From Chishuiella changwenlii (GTDB lineage: Bacteria > Bacteroidota > Bacteroidia > Flavobacteriales > Weeksellaceae): 64,000 nucleotides of DNA. Shown piece by piece: positions 15,770 through 26,303 of the stretch. Position numbers and translations under genes: made by a program. Where the stretch lies: assembly GCF_900142565.1 (NCBI RefSeq), contig NZ_FRBH01000003.1:62001-126000 (forward strand), in the 5' to 3' direction. The stretch's first letter is position 1. Each line of letters opens with the position of its first letter. The notes under the pieces are model-generated. The model was not told the DNA's origin. It searched no databases and worked only from the letters and a program-made list of their open reading frames with translations.

Positions 15770-18460
15770 ATGCCCAAAAATGATGCTCTTAATTATCTAA
15801 AAGAAAACAACATTTGGATTAAAGGAATATGTACAATTTTAATTATTGTTTACATAATTTTCCCTTTTTTAGATAATCAGTTAAGAAATTCATTTCTTAT
15901 TACGAAAAAATTATCAGAATATAACAGTTTTAGATTTATATATTGGATAATATTCAGTACAATTTTATCATACAATGTATACTGCTTATTTATAAGAAAA
16001 TATGTGTATTCTAAATTCTATTTATTTACGACTACTGTCCTTTCAATTTCATATATTTTTATAAGATTCGATGATTCATTAAGAACTAATATAAAATTTT
16101 CTGAATATGATAGGTACCTTAATTTACCATTTTACTATTTAGACATTCTATTATTTATTTTACTATTCAATATATTTCACTTAATTATTAGAAGTTGTGA
16201 AGAAATATTTCCAAAAAATGAGATAATCTACTTTACGGATAGTAACGATGACGATGAAATATTAAATAATGATGATAATGATTTTGAGCTTCAGAACTAC
16301 ATTGACAATATAAATGATTTGATTTTAAAGCAAACTCCAAAAAGAACTTTTACGATAAGTTTAAATTCTAAATGGGGTACTGGTAAAACATTTTTTTTAG
16401 AGAAACTCGAAAAGAAATTAAAAGAATCAAATGAAATTATTATAATTCCTTTTAATGCTTGGAAATATGAAGATTCTTCTTCTTTACTAAAAGAATATTT
16501 TAATACGATTGGAAAAGAATTAAGTAAATATAATGCAAATGCATCTAAAGCTTTTCATAATTATTTTATATCAATTTTTAATTATGGTGGTGTTAATATA
16601 AAATCGTTTGCAGAAGGAATTTCAGATTATTTACTAGGTAATAGAGATAATTCTCTAAATAAGACTAAGAAAATTGTAAAAGATTTAGATAAAAAAATAG
16701 TTATTATAATTGATGATATCGATCGTTTAAAGAAAAAAGAGTTATTTGAAGTTTTAAAATTAATTAGAAATTTATCTGATTACCCTAATTTTTATATCAT
16801 AACAACTATTGATAATAATTACTTAATAAATGAAGGTAAATTAGATGGTAGTTATTTGGAAAAGATTTTTAATCTTCAAATCGATTTACCTTTAATCAAC
16901 AATTATACATTAAATGAATACTATAATAAATGTTTATTAACTCTTTTAGAAGAGCAAACAGCAAATTTGATTATTGAAAGCACAAACACACTTTTCAATG
17001 AATCTACTTTTTTTAAAGTTTGGAATACATTCAATAATAGGCAAGATACTCCTAAAGCTGATTCAACTTCTGAAGGGAATTTAGTAAATGTTCAATTACA
17101 ATTAATAATTTTTTTATATAATAGAAGACAAGTTAAACGATTTGTTAATAATTTAAAATTTGCACATCTTACTAAAATTAATAAGTATGATTTATTACTA
17201 GATAAGTATTTATTAGTGAATCTCGTAGTATTCAAGTATCCAATAATGAAACATCTAATGTCAATTGAAAATATTAGATATTATACAACTAATAATAATC
17301 AAGGTAAATTATCTTTTGATAAAAAGATTTTTTTAGACTTTTTAGAGAAACATCATGTTGATTTTAATGTATATGATAAATCCATTTTGGTTGCTTCATT
17401 AGATTATATTTTTCAAAATCAGTTTAGTTTACTTAATGATATAAGCAATGAATATTATTATCCAATCTATTTAGACTCTTATACTAATTCTTTAAAAAGA
17501 AGTGAAATAGTCGAAAAGTTTAAAAATAACGAATTAAAAGAATTTATTATTAATCATTTAGATTCTACAGATTTACATTTTATTAAAAAAGTTTTAATCG
17601 ATCAATTAGATAATTATGATGTTGTAGAAATATCAGTGTTAATTAAATTTTTATCAGATGAAAAATTTCGAATTTTAGACGGAATGGATTTTCTTGAAAT
17701 ATTAAATAAAACTGAAGAAAATAAATTATCAGAATTAGCAACTATTATTTTATCAGAAGAATTTTTAAATAATAATATTCATTTCGAAGATGTAATAAAG
17801 AATTATTACTATTTATTAATAGATCCTGAAAAACAAAAGAAGGATAATGAATTTAATATTTATTTACAGTATTACAAATTAAAAGAAGAGGTTAAAAAAG
17901 TTTTTTCAAAAGAAAAAATACAAGAAATTTTATTTAAAAATTTAGCTAATAAAGTTTTGAATCTGAATTATTCAAACGAGCATTTCAATCCTTTAGAAAG
18001 TGAATTATTTTATTCATATAATTTTCATACAGATATTATTAAAGCAAACACTTTTTATCTAGAAACAAAAAAGTTTTTAAAATCATTACTAAAAGATGTA
18101 GAATTTAGAGCGTATATTATTTTATGTTACAATTTTAATGATGATTCAAAACGAATTTTCGAAATTTATTCTATGTTAATGATGGATAATCAAGAGCAAA
18201 AAGATTTTGAAGAAATATCTAACTTAGGTGTAATCTACGGTTTCGATAAAATTAAAAATACAGATGTAAATAATGAAGATGAGATGACTGATAAATTGAG
18301 ATTAATCAACAATAAATCCTTTATTTTTTATGATTTAGACAGGTTAAAATCATTATTTAATAAAATTAAAAATGAGGATCTATCATATGTATCTTATGTA
18401 GAGAATATTAAAAATATTAATTTTGAAAGGTTCAAAAGGTATTTAGGAATTCAAGATTAG
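15770..18460 (+). CDS. KAP-family membrane P-loop NTPase
   Basis: 896 residues. Four predicted membrane helices (about 16-33, 52-73, 82-100, 117-140) precede a KAP NTPase domain with Walker A in KWGTGKTFFL (near 200-207) and Walker B in IVIIIDDIDRL (near 308-318). The remaining 500 residues are helical and not assigned. KAP NTPases often insert their membrane segments within or before the NTPase core, and many sit in defence islands; a phage-defence role here is inference. It has its own gap on both sides and is very AT-rich compared with the restriction-modification genes. Confidence 0.8.
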   Translation: MPKNDALNYLKENNIWIKGICTILIIVYIIFPFLDNQLRNSFLITKKLSEYNSFRFIYWIIFSTILSYNVYCLFIRKYVYSKFYLFTTTVLSISYIFIRFDDSLRTNIKFSEYDRYLNLPFYYLDILLFILLFNIFHLIIRSCEEIFPKNEIIYFTDSNDDDEILNNDDNDFELQNYIDNINDLILKQTPKRTFTISLNSKWGTGKTFFLEKLEKKLKESNEIIIIPFNAWKYEDSSSLLKEYFNTIGKELSKYNANASKAFHNYFISIFNYGGVNIKSFAEGISDYLLGNRDNSLNKTKKIVKDLDKKIVIIIDDIDRLKKKELFEVLKLIRNLSDYPNFYIITTIDNNYLINEGKLDGSYLEKIFNLQIDLPLINNYTLNEYYNKCLLTLLEEQTANLIIESTNTLFNESTFFKVWNTFNNRQDTPKADSTSEGNLVNVQLQLIIFLYNRRQVKRFVNNLKFAHLTKINKYDLLLDKYLLVNLVVFKYPIMKHLMSIENIRYYTTNNNQGKLSFDKKIFLDFLEKHHVDFNVYDKSILVASLDYIFQNQFSLLNDISNEYYYPIYLDSYTNSLKRSEIVEKFKNNELKEFIINHLDSTDLHFIKKVLIDQLDNYDVVEISVLIKFLSDEKFRILDGMDFLEILNKTEENKLSELATIILSEEFLNNNIHFEDVIKNYYYLLIDPEKQKKDNEFNIYLQYYKLKEEVKKVFSKEKIQEILFKNLANKVLNLNYSNEHFNPLESELFYSYNFHTDIIKANTFYLETKKFLKSLLKDVEFRAYIILCYNFNDDSKRIFEIYSMLMMDNQEQKDFEEISNLGVIYGFDKIKNTDVNNEDEMTDKLRLINNKSFIFYDLDRLKSLFNKIKNEDLSYVSYVENIKNINFERFKRYLGIQD

Positions 18461-18472
18461 TATATTTAATTT

Positions 18473-18511
18473 CTCAACCAATTTGCCAATAGGTATAGGT
18501 TGGGGATTTTT
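18473..18511 (+). terminator. weak terminator after the KAP gene
   Basis: CAACC pairs with GGTTG around a 19-nt loop, followed by GGGATTTTTT. Confidence 0.45.
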
Positions 18512-18514
18512 TAT

Positions 18515-18763
18515 TTAAAACAATTTCTCAAAAGCTTCATCAATTTCATGGTCTTTAAAATCTTCTAAGTAAGACTCAGTAGTTTTAATAGATTGATGAC
18601 CGAGAGCTTGTTTAATTTTAGAAACTTGTACACCATTTCTCAAAGATAATGTTGCAAAACTATGTCCTGCAGTATAGAAATTTATTTTTGTGTCTGCTTT
18701 TAGTTCTTTAAAAAATCTGTTTTTAACGACACTTTTTGACGTGTCAAGATATAAGTTTGTCAA
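18515..18763 (-). pseudogene. 3' fragment of a tyrosine recombinase
   Basis: 82 codons that match the C-terminus of the full integrase at 30322-31584: LGHQSIKTTESYLEDFKDHE is identical in both. The first three quarters of the gene, with the first catalytic Arg, are missing. The conserved YTARH is YTAGH here, so a second catalytic Arg is lost as well. It cannot be active. The fragment marks the former right end of an older element and suggests fusion or deletion between two related elements. Confidence 0.88.
18752..18759 (+). promoter_or_regulatory. candidate -7 promoter element for the 77-residue gene
   Basis: TAAGTTTG fits TAnnTTTG and lies 20 bp before ATG 18780, within the broken end of the integrase fragment. 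The small inverted repeat TTGAC-GT-GTCAA at 18736-18747 lies just before it and could be an operator. Confidence 0.4.
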
Positions 18764-18779
18764 TATCTAAATAAATTAT

Positions 18780-19013
18780 ATGGACAGAGAAACATTTGCA
18801 CGAAATTATTTTTCAGGATTATTCGCTAATTGGGTAGGTAAATTATCTAATGAATTTATTATCAAGATTGATATGAATCCTGATGATGAAAAATTAATAG
18901 AACTTCATGGAGAATTTGTTCATGAACTTAAAGACTTACTAGATAGATATTCTTTTGATGAAGGATATAAAGATGATTTGAACGATCTAATCAACAAAGT
19001 ATCTCCAAATTAA
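18780..19013 (+). CDS. small hypothetical protein
   Basis: 77 residues, acidic in its second half (DEGYKDDLNDL), helical, no known motif. It starts 17 bp from the broken integrase end and is followed by a strong terminator, so it is probably a single-gene unit. Possible antitoxin or regulator by size and position only. Confidence 0.5.
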   Translation: MDRETFARNYFSGLFANWVGKLSNEFIIKIDMNPDDEKLIELHGEFVHELKDLLDRYSFDEGYKDDLNDLINKVSPN

Positions 19014-19032
19014 ATTTCCATGAGCCAATTAT

Positions 19033-19065
19033 GCGGTGATTATTTTATTAATCACCGCTTTTTTT
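19033..19065 (+). terminator. terminator between the small gene and fic
   Basis: GCGGTGATTA pairs perfectly with TAATCACCGC across six bases, followed by seven T. Confidence 0.8.
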
Positions 19066-19105
19066 GCGGAGATTATTTGTATATTTACCGCATAACATCA
19101 TAATT

Positions 19106-20209
19106 ATGGCTTATTACATACATCAATACAAAGATTGGACAGCCTTTGAATGGGATAATGACGAATTGATTCAAGTTCTTGGAGAAGTTCGTAATCAACA
19201 AGGGAAACTTGTTGGGAAATTAGAAATACTGGGATTTGATTTAAAAGAAGAAGCAAATTTAATTACCTTAACAGAAGATGTCATCAAGACTTCTGAAATA
19301 GAAGGAGAGATTTTAGATAAAGATCAAGTGCGTTCATCAATTGCAAGAAGGTTAGGGATAGATATACAAGGTTTAATTCCTTCGGATCGTAACGTAGATG
19401 GCGTGGTCGAAATGATGATTGATGCGACTAAAAATGCAAATCAACCTTTAACTGAAGATCGTCTGTTTGGTTGGCATAATTTATTGTTTCCAACGGGTAG
19501 AAGCGGAATGTATAAAATTCAGGTAGGAGATTGGCGTAAGGATACAGAAGGTTCAATGCAAGTTATTTCAGGTGCATTAGGAAGAGAAAAAATACATTAC
19601 GAAGCACCAAATTCAGATCGTGTTCCTTTGGAAATGAAACAATTTCTCGATTGGTTTAATCAAGAAAATGAAATGGACAGTGTTTTAAAATCTGCTGTTG
19701 CTCATTTATGGTTTGTAACGATACATCCATTTGATGACGGAAATGGACGTATTGCACGTACAATAGCCGATTTGCAACTAACACGTTCGGACGGTAGTAA
19801 TCAACGTTTTTATAGTATGTCTTCTCAAATCCGAAAAAATCGAAATTCTTATTACGAGATTTTAGAAGAAACACAGAAAGGGGATCAAGATATTACTAAA
19901 TGGATGAAATGGTATTGTGAAAATCTATTGATTGCTATACAAGACGCTGAAGCAGTTTTACAAAAAGTTTTAGTGAAACATAATTTTTGGCAATCGAATA
20001 AAGATGTTTTGTTGAATGAACGCCAAATTAAAATTCTTAATCTATTATTGGATCATTTTGAAGGAAATTTAAATACCAAAAAATGGGCTTTAATCAATAA
20101 AGTTTCGCCTGATACAGCGTTAAGAGATATTACAGATTTAATCCATAAAAATATTCTTCAAAAGACTAATTCGGGAGGAAGAAGTACAAGTTATGAATTA
20201 GTGAACTAA
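19106..20209 (+). CDS. Fic-family protein with N-terminal DUF4172-like domain
   Basis: 367 residues from ATG 19106; a longer reading frame from 19064 would begin inside the preceding terminator and lacks a sensible start. The Fic motif HPFDDGNGRIAR is at about 207-218, complete with catalytic His. An inhibitory motif of the form T-xxx-EG (TSEIEG) near 61-66 suggests self-inhibition (class II). The C-terminus looks like a winged helix. Fic proteins transfer AMP or related groups to proteins. It lies directly before hsdMSR, a common arrangement; linkage to restriction is not shown. Confidence 0.88.
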   Translation: MAYYIHQYKDWTAFEWDNDELIQVLGEVRNQQGKLVGKLEILGFDLKEEANLITLTEDVIKTSEIEGEILDKDQVRSSIARRLGIDIQGLIPSDRNVDGVVEMMIDATKNANQPLTEDRLFGWHNLLFPTGRSGMYKIQVGDWRKDTEGSMQVISGALGREKIHYEAPNSDRVPLEMKQFLDWFNQENEMDSVLKSAVAHLWFVTIHPFDDGNGRIARTIADLQLTRSDGSNQRFYSMSSQIRKNRNSYYEILEETQKGDQDITKWMKWYCENLLIAIQDAEAVLQKVLVKHNFWQSNKDVLLNERQIKILNLLLDHFEGNLNTKKWALINKVSPDTALRDITDLIHKNILQKTNSGGRSTSYELVN

Positions 20210-20217
20210 ATAGGAAT

Positions 20218-20276
20218 CATTACAAAACAAATATTAACGTCGTGTTTTGACGTTTAGATATGTTAGTATTGTAATG
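20218..20276. promoter_or_regulatory. nested inverted repeat between fic and hsdM
   Basis: CATTACAA (20218-20225) pairs with TTGTAATG (20269-20276), and inside them AACGTC (20236-20241) pairs with GACGTT (20249-20254). It could end the fic transcript or act as an operator for hsdM, 57 bp downstream. Confidence 0.45.
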
Positions 20277-20332
20277 TTTTCAATAATGAATATACAAAAG
20301 ATAAATTTTATCTTTAAAAAGAAATAAAGACA

Positions 20333-21880
20333 ATGACAAATACAGCGCAAAGAGCAGAATTACAAGCGAAAATATGGAAAATTGCCAACGAAGTACGTGG
20401 CTCGGTAGATGGATGGGATTTTAAACACTTTGTGTTAGGAACATTATTCTACCGTTTCATCAGTGAAAATTTTACGAATTACATCGAAGGTGGAGACGAA
20501 AGCGTAAACTATGCAAAATTAGCAGACGACATCATCACAGCAGAAATCAAAGATGACGCAATCAAAACAAAAGGATATTTCATTTATCCAAGTCAGCTGT
20601 TTGCAAATGTAGTCGATAATGCCAATACAAATTCAAACTTAAATACAGACCTAAAAGCGATATTCACAGATATTGAAAACTCAGCGAATGGGTATGAATC
20701 TGAACAAGAAATCAAAGGTTTATTTGCAGATTTTGATACAACAAGTACACGTTTAGGAAATACAGTAGAAGATAAAAACAAACGTTTAGCTGCGATCTTA
20801 AAAGGTGTTGCTGAGCTCAACTTTGGAAATTTCGAGGACAGCCAAATTGATTTATTTGGGGATGCGTATGAGTTCTTAATTTCCAACTATGCAGCCAATG
20901 CAGGAAAATCGGGTGGTGAATTCTTTACACCTCAAAACGTATCGAAACTGATTGCGCAATTAGCTATGCACAAGCAAACTTCGGTCAACAAAATCTACGA
21001 TCCTGCGGCTGGTTCGGGTTCTTTGTTGTTGCAAGCGAAAAAACACTTCGATAACCACATCATCGAAGATGGTTTCTATGGACAAGAAATTAACCATACA
21101 ACCTACAACTTAGCGCGTATGAATATGTTTTTGCACAATGTCAATTACGATAAATTCAACATCCAATTGGGCGATACCTTAATCGATCCGCATTTTATCG
21201 ACGATAAACCTTTCGATGCCATTGTATCTAATCCACCTTATTCGGTGAATTGGGTAGGTTCGGACGATCCCACGTTAATCAACGACGACCGTTTTGCACC
21301 TGCTGGGGTATTAGCACCAAAATCAAAAGCAGATTTTGCCTTTGTCTTACATGCCTTAAATTATTTATCAAGCAAAGGGCGTGCAGCCATTGTCTGTTTC
21401 CCTGGTATTTTTTACCGTGGTGGTGCAGAACAAAAAATCAGAAAATACTTAGTAGACAACAACTTTGTAGAAACGGTAATTAGCTTACCAGCTAATTTAT
21501 TCTACGGAACTTCTATTGGTGTAAACATCTTAGTTTTATCAAAACATAAGTCAGAGAATAGCACACAATTTATAGATGCTACGGGCGAAGACTTCTACAA
21601 AAAAATAACCAACAACAATATGTTAGAGGATACTCATATCGAGAAGATTATGGAGTTGTTTGATACGAAAGAAAATGTACAACACGTCGCTTTAACAATT
21701 GATAACGCTAAAATCGCAGAAAATGATTACAACCTTTCGGTAAGTTCGTATGTAGAAGCTGTAGATACACGCGAAGTGATAAATATTGAAGTTTTAAATA
21801 AAGAACTTACAGCTACTGTAAACAACATTACGACTTTGCGTGCAGCGATTGATAACTTGGTAAAAGAAATCGAAGGATGA
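20333..21880 (+). CDS. hsdM: type I restriction-modification, methyltransferase subunit HsdM
   Basis: 515 residues. An HsdM N-terminal helical domain precedes the N6-adenine methyltransferase core: SAM-binding [12 protein letters not shown] near 226 and catalytic NPPYSVNW near 300. It methylates adenine in the site chosen by HsdS. The stop overlaps the HsdS start by 4 bp. The gene is visibly richer in GC than the KAP and YobI-like genes around it, which fits a separate origin. Confidence 0.95.
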   Translation: MTNTAQRAELQAKIWKIANEVRGSVDGWDFKHFVLGTLFYRFISENFTNYIEGGDESVNYAKLADDIITAEIKDDAIKTKGYFIYPSQLFANVVDNANTNSNLNTDLKAIFTDIENSANGYESEQEIKGLFADFDTTSTRLGNTVEDKNKRLAAILKGVAELNFGNFEDSQIDLFGDAYEFLISNYAANAGKSGGEFFTPQNVSKLIAQLAMHKQTSVNKIYDPAAGSGSLLLQAKKHFDNHIIEDGFYGQEINHTTYNLARMNMFLHNVNYDKFNIQLGDTLIDPHFIDDKPFDAIVSNPPYSVNWVGSDDPTLINDDRFAPAGVLAPKSKADFAFVLHALNYLSSKGRAAIVCFPGIFYRGGAEQKIRKYLVDNNFVETVISLPANLFYGTSIGVNILVLSKHKSENSTQFIDATGEDFYKKITNNNMLEDTHIEKIMELFDTKENVQHVALTIDNAKIAENDYNLSVSSYVEAVDTREVINIEVLNKELTATVNNITTLRAAIDNLVKEIEG

Positions 21881-23064
21881 GCAAATTAGAATACTTATTA
21901 CAAGGGGTTGAAGTGGAGTGGTTGCCTTTGGAGCAAGTGTGCAATATATTTAATGGATTTGCATTTGATTCAAAAAAATTTAATAATGAAGGTATTGGAC
22001 TTCCACTAATAAGGATAAGAGATGTAAATACAGGATTATCAAATACTTTTTATTCAGGAGAATATAGTGATAAATTTATAGTGAATAATGATGATATTCT
22101 TATTGGTATGGATGGTGATTTTATGGCAATTAAATGGATACATAATAAAGCTCTTCTGAATCAACGTGTTTGTCGATTACAAGATTTTAAATCAAATATA
22201 TTGTCACAATATATTTATTATATAGTTCAAGGAGAATTAGATAGAATACATGGTAAAATAGAAGGTAGTACAGTAAAGCATCTTTCTTCAAGAGAACTTG
22301 GTAAATCATTAATTCCAATCCCACCATTAGAAATCCAACAAGAAATTGTTCGTGTATTAGACGAATTAACTTCTTTAACCAACCAATTAACAACCGAATT
22401 AGAAACCGAACGCCAAAACCGTAAAAAACAATTCGAATACTTCCGTGAGCAGTTGTTTAAAGAGATTAATCTTATAAAATTAGGAGATAATAGTGTTGGA
22501 GAATTTATAAGAGGTAGTGGTTTACAAAAAAAGGATTTTACTGAAACGGGAGTTGGATGTATTCATTACGGTCAACTATATACACATTACAAAACTTTTG
22601 CTTTTGAAACTAAAACACTTGTATCAGAAGAATTTGCAAAAAAAGCAAGGAAAGCTTCAACAGGTGATTTAATAATTGCTACAACAAGTGAAAATGATGA
22701 TGATGTATGTAAAGCAGTAGCTTGGTTAGGTAATGAAGATATTGCTGTCAGTAGTGATGCATGTTTTTATAGACATAAATTTAATCCTAAGTATGTTGCA
22801 TATTATTTTCAAACTGAACAATTTCAAAAACAGAAAAGAAAATATATTACAGGAACGAAAGTGAGAAGGGTAAATGCAAATGATTTAGCAAAAATATTAA
22901 TTCCTAATCCATCATTAGAAGAACAAGAACGAATTGTAAAACTCTTAGATCAATTTGATGCAACGCATTCAACCATCAAAGAAGAGATTACAAAAGAAAT
23001 TAAGCTAAGAACCCAACAATACGACTATTACAGAGAAAAGCTATTAAGTTTTTCTCAAAACTAA
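21877..23064 (+). CDS. hsdS: type I restriction-modification, specificity subunit HsdS
   Basis: 395 residues with two target-recognition domains, each followed by a conserved helical spacer: [17 protein letters not shown] with a coiled coil near 147-195, and [19 protein letters not shown] near 346-390. It recognises the bipartite target. The two recognition domains (nt about 21930-22310 and 22470-22900) are more AT-rich than the spacers, the pattern left by domain exchange. It overlaps hsdM by 4 bp. Confidence 0.93.
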   Translation: MSKLEYLLQGVEVEWLPLEQVCNIFNGFAFDSKKFNNEGIGLPLIRIRDVNTGLSNTFYSGEYSDKFIVNNDDILIGMDGDFMAIKWIHNKALLNQRVCRLQDFKSNILSQYIYYIVQGELDRIHGKIEGSTVKHLSSRELGKSLIPIPPLEIQQEIVRVLDELTSLTNQLTTELETERQNRKKQFEYFREQLFKEINLIKLGDNSVGEFIRGSGLQKKDFTETGVGCIHYGQLYTHYKTFAFETKTLVSEEFAKKARKASTGDLIIATTSENDDDVCKAVAWLGNEDIAVSSDACFYRHKFNPKYVAYYFQTEQFQKQKRKYITGTKVRRVNANDLAKILIPNPSLEEQERIVKLLDQFDATHSTIKEEITKEIKLRTQQYDYYREKLLSFSQN

Positions 23065-23102
23065 ATAATTCAACTAATTAACCGCTACTAGAATAACATA
23101 AG

Positions 23103-26100
23103 ATGTACAAAACGATTGCAGAATCCAACAATTATATTGTATTAGACAAATACACCAAATTCTACGAATTAAATGACGCTCCGATTGCCTATCAATCAGA
23201 AGCCGCTTTAGAGAAAGAGTTTATCCAAGATTTAATTAATCTGGGGTACGAGAATCCAACTCATCTAAAATCAACAGATGCCATGTTAGCCAATGTGCGT
23301 ACACAGTTACAAACATTGAATAATATGGTATTTACCGATAACGAATGGGCGCGTTTTCTTGTAGAATATTTAGATAAACCAAGTGATAGTTTAGTTGATA
23401 AATCGCGCAAATTACACGATAACCACATCTATGATTTTATTTTTGATGATGGTCACATTCAAAACATCTACTTAGTCGATAAAGAGAATGTTACACGCAA
23501 CAAAGTACAGGTTATTTCTCAAGTCGAACAAACAGGATCTCACGCCAATCGTTACGATGTAACAATTTTAGTGAATGGATTACCAATGATTCAAGTAGAG
23601 TTGAAAAAACGTGGCGTAGCCATTCGTGAAGCCTTTAACCAAGTTCATCGTTATTCCAAAGAAAGTTTTAATTCAGACAATTCATTATTCAAATATTTGC
23701 AATTGTTTGTCATTTCGAATGGGACAGATACACGTTATTTTGCCAATACCGTTACCCGTAACAAAAATAGTTACGATTTTACGATGAATTGGGCTAAAGC
23801 TGATAATACCTTAATCAAAGATTTAAAAGATTTTACTGCAACATTTTTCCAAAAGAATACGCTATTAAATGTCTTATTAACCTATACCGTTTTAGATATT
23901 AAAGACACATTATTGGTAATGCGACCTTATCAGATTGCTGCAACTGAACGTATTTTATGGAAAATTCAGAGTGCATTTCAAACCAAAAAATGGTCTTCAT
24001 TAGAAAGTGGTGGATTCATTTGGCATACTACGGGTTCTGGTAAAACCTTAACAAGTTTTAAAGCTGCACGTTTAGCAACGAAATTAGATTTTATTGATAA
24101 AGTATTTTTCGTGGTAGACCGAAAAGATTTAGATTTTCAGACCATGAAAGAATACCAAAAATTTTCGCCTGATAGTGTCAATGGATCAAACAGCACAGCG
24201 GGTTTAAAACGTAACATCGATAAAGACGACAACAAAATTATCGTAACAACCATTCAGAAGTTAAACAACTTAATGAAAGGTGATAATGACTTGGATATTT
24301 ATAACAAACAAGTGGTTTTTATTTTTGATGAAGCTCATCGTTCTCAATTTGGTGAAGCACAAAAAAATCTGCAAAAGAAATTTAAAAAATACTACCAATT
24401 TGGGTTTACAGGAACGCCTATTTTTCCTGAAAATGCATTGGGAGCAGAAACAACAGCAAGTGTTTTTGGAACTGAATTGCATGCTTATGTGATTACAGAT
24501 GCTATTAGAGATGAAAAGGTATTGAAATTCAAGGTCGATTATCACAATGTAAAACCACAATTCAAAGGTGTAGAAACAGAGATTGATGAAATGAAATTGA
24601 ATGCAGAAGATACTAAAAAAGCTTTTTTACATCCTGCACGTACAAGCGAAATTTCGAAATACATCTTACAGAATTACCGCAATAAAACCCATCGTACAAA
24701 AGGGACAAATAATGGTTTCAATGCCATGTTTGCCGTAAGTAGCGTAGAAGCTGCGAAATATTATTACGAAGAATTAAACCGTCAACAAATAGACAGTGAA
24801 AAACCACTGAAGATTGCAACCATCTTTTCTTTTGCAGCCAATGAAGAACAAACTGCGATTGGAGAAATAATAGACGAATCATTCGAACCATCTGCTTTAA
24901 ATAGTACAGCGAAGGAATTTTTGACTAAAGCCATCAACGATTACAACAAGATGTTCAAAACAAGTTATGGTGTAGATAGTGATGAGTTTCAAAATTATTA
25001 CCGCGATCTTTCGGAACGTGTAAAGAACAAAGAAATTGATTTATTAATCGTTGTCGGAATGTTTTTGACTGGATTTGACGCACCAAAATTAAATACCTTA
25101 TTCGTTGATAAAAACTTACGTTATCATGGATTAATTCAAGCATTTTCGCGTACCAATCGTATTTTAGATGCAACTAAATCTTTTGGAAATATTGTCACGT
25201 TCCGCGACTTGGAACAAGCAACGATTGATGCTATTACCTTATTCGGTAACAAAAACACAAAGAATGTTGTTTTAGAGAAAAGCTACAAAGAATATTTAGA
25301 AGGTTTTACAGATATTTCAACTGGTGATGCACGAAGAGGATTCATAGAAGTTGTGAACGAATTAAATGAAAAATTTCCTAATCCTGAAGTAATTGAAAAA
25401 GAAAAGGATAAAAAAGCGTTTACAAAATTATTCGGGGAATACTTACGCGTTGAAAATGTTTTACAAAACTATGATGAGTTCACAAGTTTAAAAGCCTTAC
25501 AAAACATTGATCAAAATGATGCAACTGCTGTAGAAGAATTCAAAGAAATGTACCATGTTTCGGATGATGATTTAGCAGTGATGCAAAAGATTCAGTTGTT
25601 ACCACAGCGAACAGAGCAGGATTATCGTTCTACGTATAATGATATTCGTGATTGGTTAAGAAAAGAAAAAGAAGGTAAACAACCTGAAGATTCTGGGATT
25701 GATTGGGATGATGTGGTTTTTGAAGTAGATTTATTAAAATCACAAGAAATCAATTTAGATTACATCTTAGAATTGATCTTTGAACACAATAAGAAAACGA
25801 AAGACAAAGCTGAGTTAGTAGAGGAAGTAAGTCGTGTAATACGTGCAAGTATTGGGAATAGAGGAAAAGAATCTTTAGTTGTAGATTTTATCAACGAAAC
25901 AGATTTAGATACCATTCCAGATAAAGCAACGGTTATTGATTCGTTCTTTAAGTATGCGCAAGTCAAACAAAAAGAAGAAGCTACTGAATTAATCGAAGAA
26001 GAGAACTTAAACGAAGAAGCAACGAAACGCTACATCGAAACTTCTTTAAAACGTGAATATGCAAGTTCTAACGGTACAGAATTAAACGCCATTTTACCAA

Positions 26101-26204
26101 AAATGAGTCCGTTAAATCCACAATACCTAACAAAGAAACAAACCGTATTTCAACGAATCAGCGCTTTTATAGATAAGTTTAAGGGAGTTGGTGGAAGATT
26201 ATAA
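23103..26204 (+). CDS. hsdR: type I restriction-modification, restriction subunit HsdR
   Basis: 1033 residues, a usual length. The N-terminal nuclease domain shows an Asp in NRYDVTILV (near 153) and the E-x-K of IQVELKKRG (near 163-167). The SF2 translocase motor follows with Walker A HTTGSGKT (near 307-314) and DEAH in FIFDEAHRS (near 409). It cleaves unmethylated DNA after translocation. 38 bp separate it from hsdS. All catalytic motifs are present, so the system appears intact. Confidence 0.95.
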   Translation: MYKTIAESNNYIVLDKYTKFYELNDAPIAYQSEAALEKEFIQDLINLGYENPTHLKSTDAMLANVRTQLQTLNNMVFTDNEWARFLVEYLDKPSDSLVDKSRKLHDNHIYDFIFDDGHIQNIYLVDKENVTRNKVQVISQVEQTGSHANRYDVTILVNGLPMIQVELKKRGVAIREAFNQVHRYSKESFNSDNSLFKYLQLFVISNGTDTRYFANTVTRNKNSYDFTMNWAKADNTLIKDLKDFTATFFQKNTLLNVLLTYTVLDIKDTLLVMRPYQIAATERILWKIQSAFQTKKWSSLESGGFIWHTTGSGKTLTSFKAARLATKLDFIDKVFFVVDRKDLDFQTMKEYQKFSPDSVNGSNSTAGLKRNIDKDDNKIIVTTIQKLNNLMKGDNDLDIYNKQVVFIFDEAHRSQFGEAQKNLQKKFKKYYQFGFTGTPIFPENALGAETTASVFGTELHAYVITDAIRDEKVLKFKVDYHNVKPQFKGVETEIDEMKLNAEDTKKAFLHPARTSEISKYILQNYRNKTHRTKGTNNGFNAMFAVSSVEAAKYYYEELNRQQIDSEKPLKIATIFSFAANEEQTAIGEIIDESFEPSALNSTAKEFLTKAINDYNKMFKTSYGVDSDEFQNYYRDLSERVKNKEIDLLIVVGMFLTGFDAPKLNTLFVDKNLRYHGLIQAFSRTNRILDATKSFGNIVTFRDLEQATIDAITLFGNKNTKNVVLEKSYKEYLEGFTDISTGDARRGFIEVVNELNEKFPNPEVIEKEKDKKAFTKLFGEYLRVENVLQNYDEFTSLKALQNIDQNDATAVEEFKEMYHVSDDDLAVMQKIQLLPQRTEQDYRSTYNDIRDWLRKEKEGKQPEDSGIDWDDVVFEVDLLKSQEINLDYILELIFEHNKKTKDKAELVEEVSRVIRASIGNRGKESLVVDFINETDLDTIPDKATVIDSFFKYAQVKQKEEATELIEEENLNEEATKRYIETSLKREYASSNGTELNAILPKMSPLNPQYLTKKQTVFQRISAFIDKFKGVGGRL

Positions 26205-26231
26205 AGAAGTCTATCTTTAAAAATAGTATTG

Positions 26232-26261
26232 ATCCTCAATAGGAATGTTGGGGATTTTTTA
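26232..26261 (+). terminator. terminator after hsdR
   Basis: ATCCTCAA pairs with TTGGGGAT (one G-T pair), followed by a T-run. Confidence 0.65.
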
Positions 26262-26303
26262 TTAAAAGAATATAATTAAATTTACGGATATATATTATTT
26301 CAA

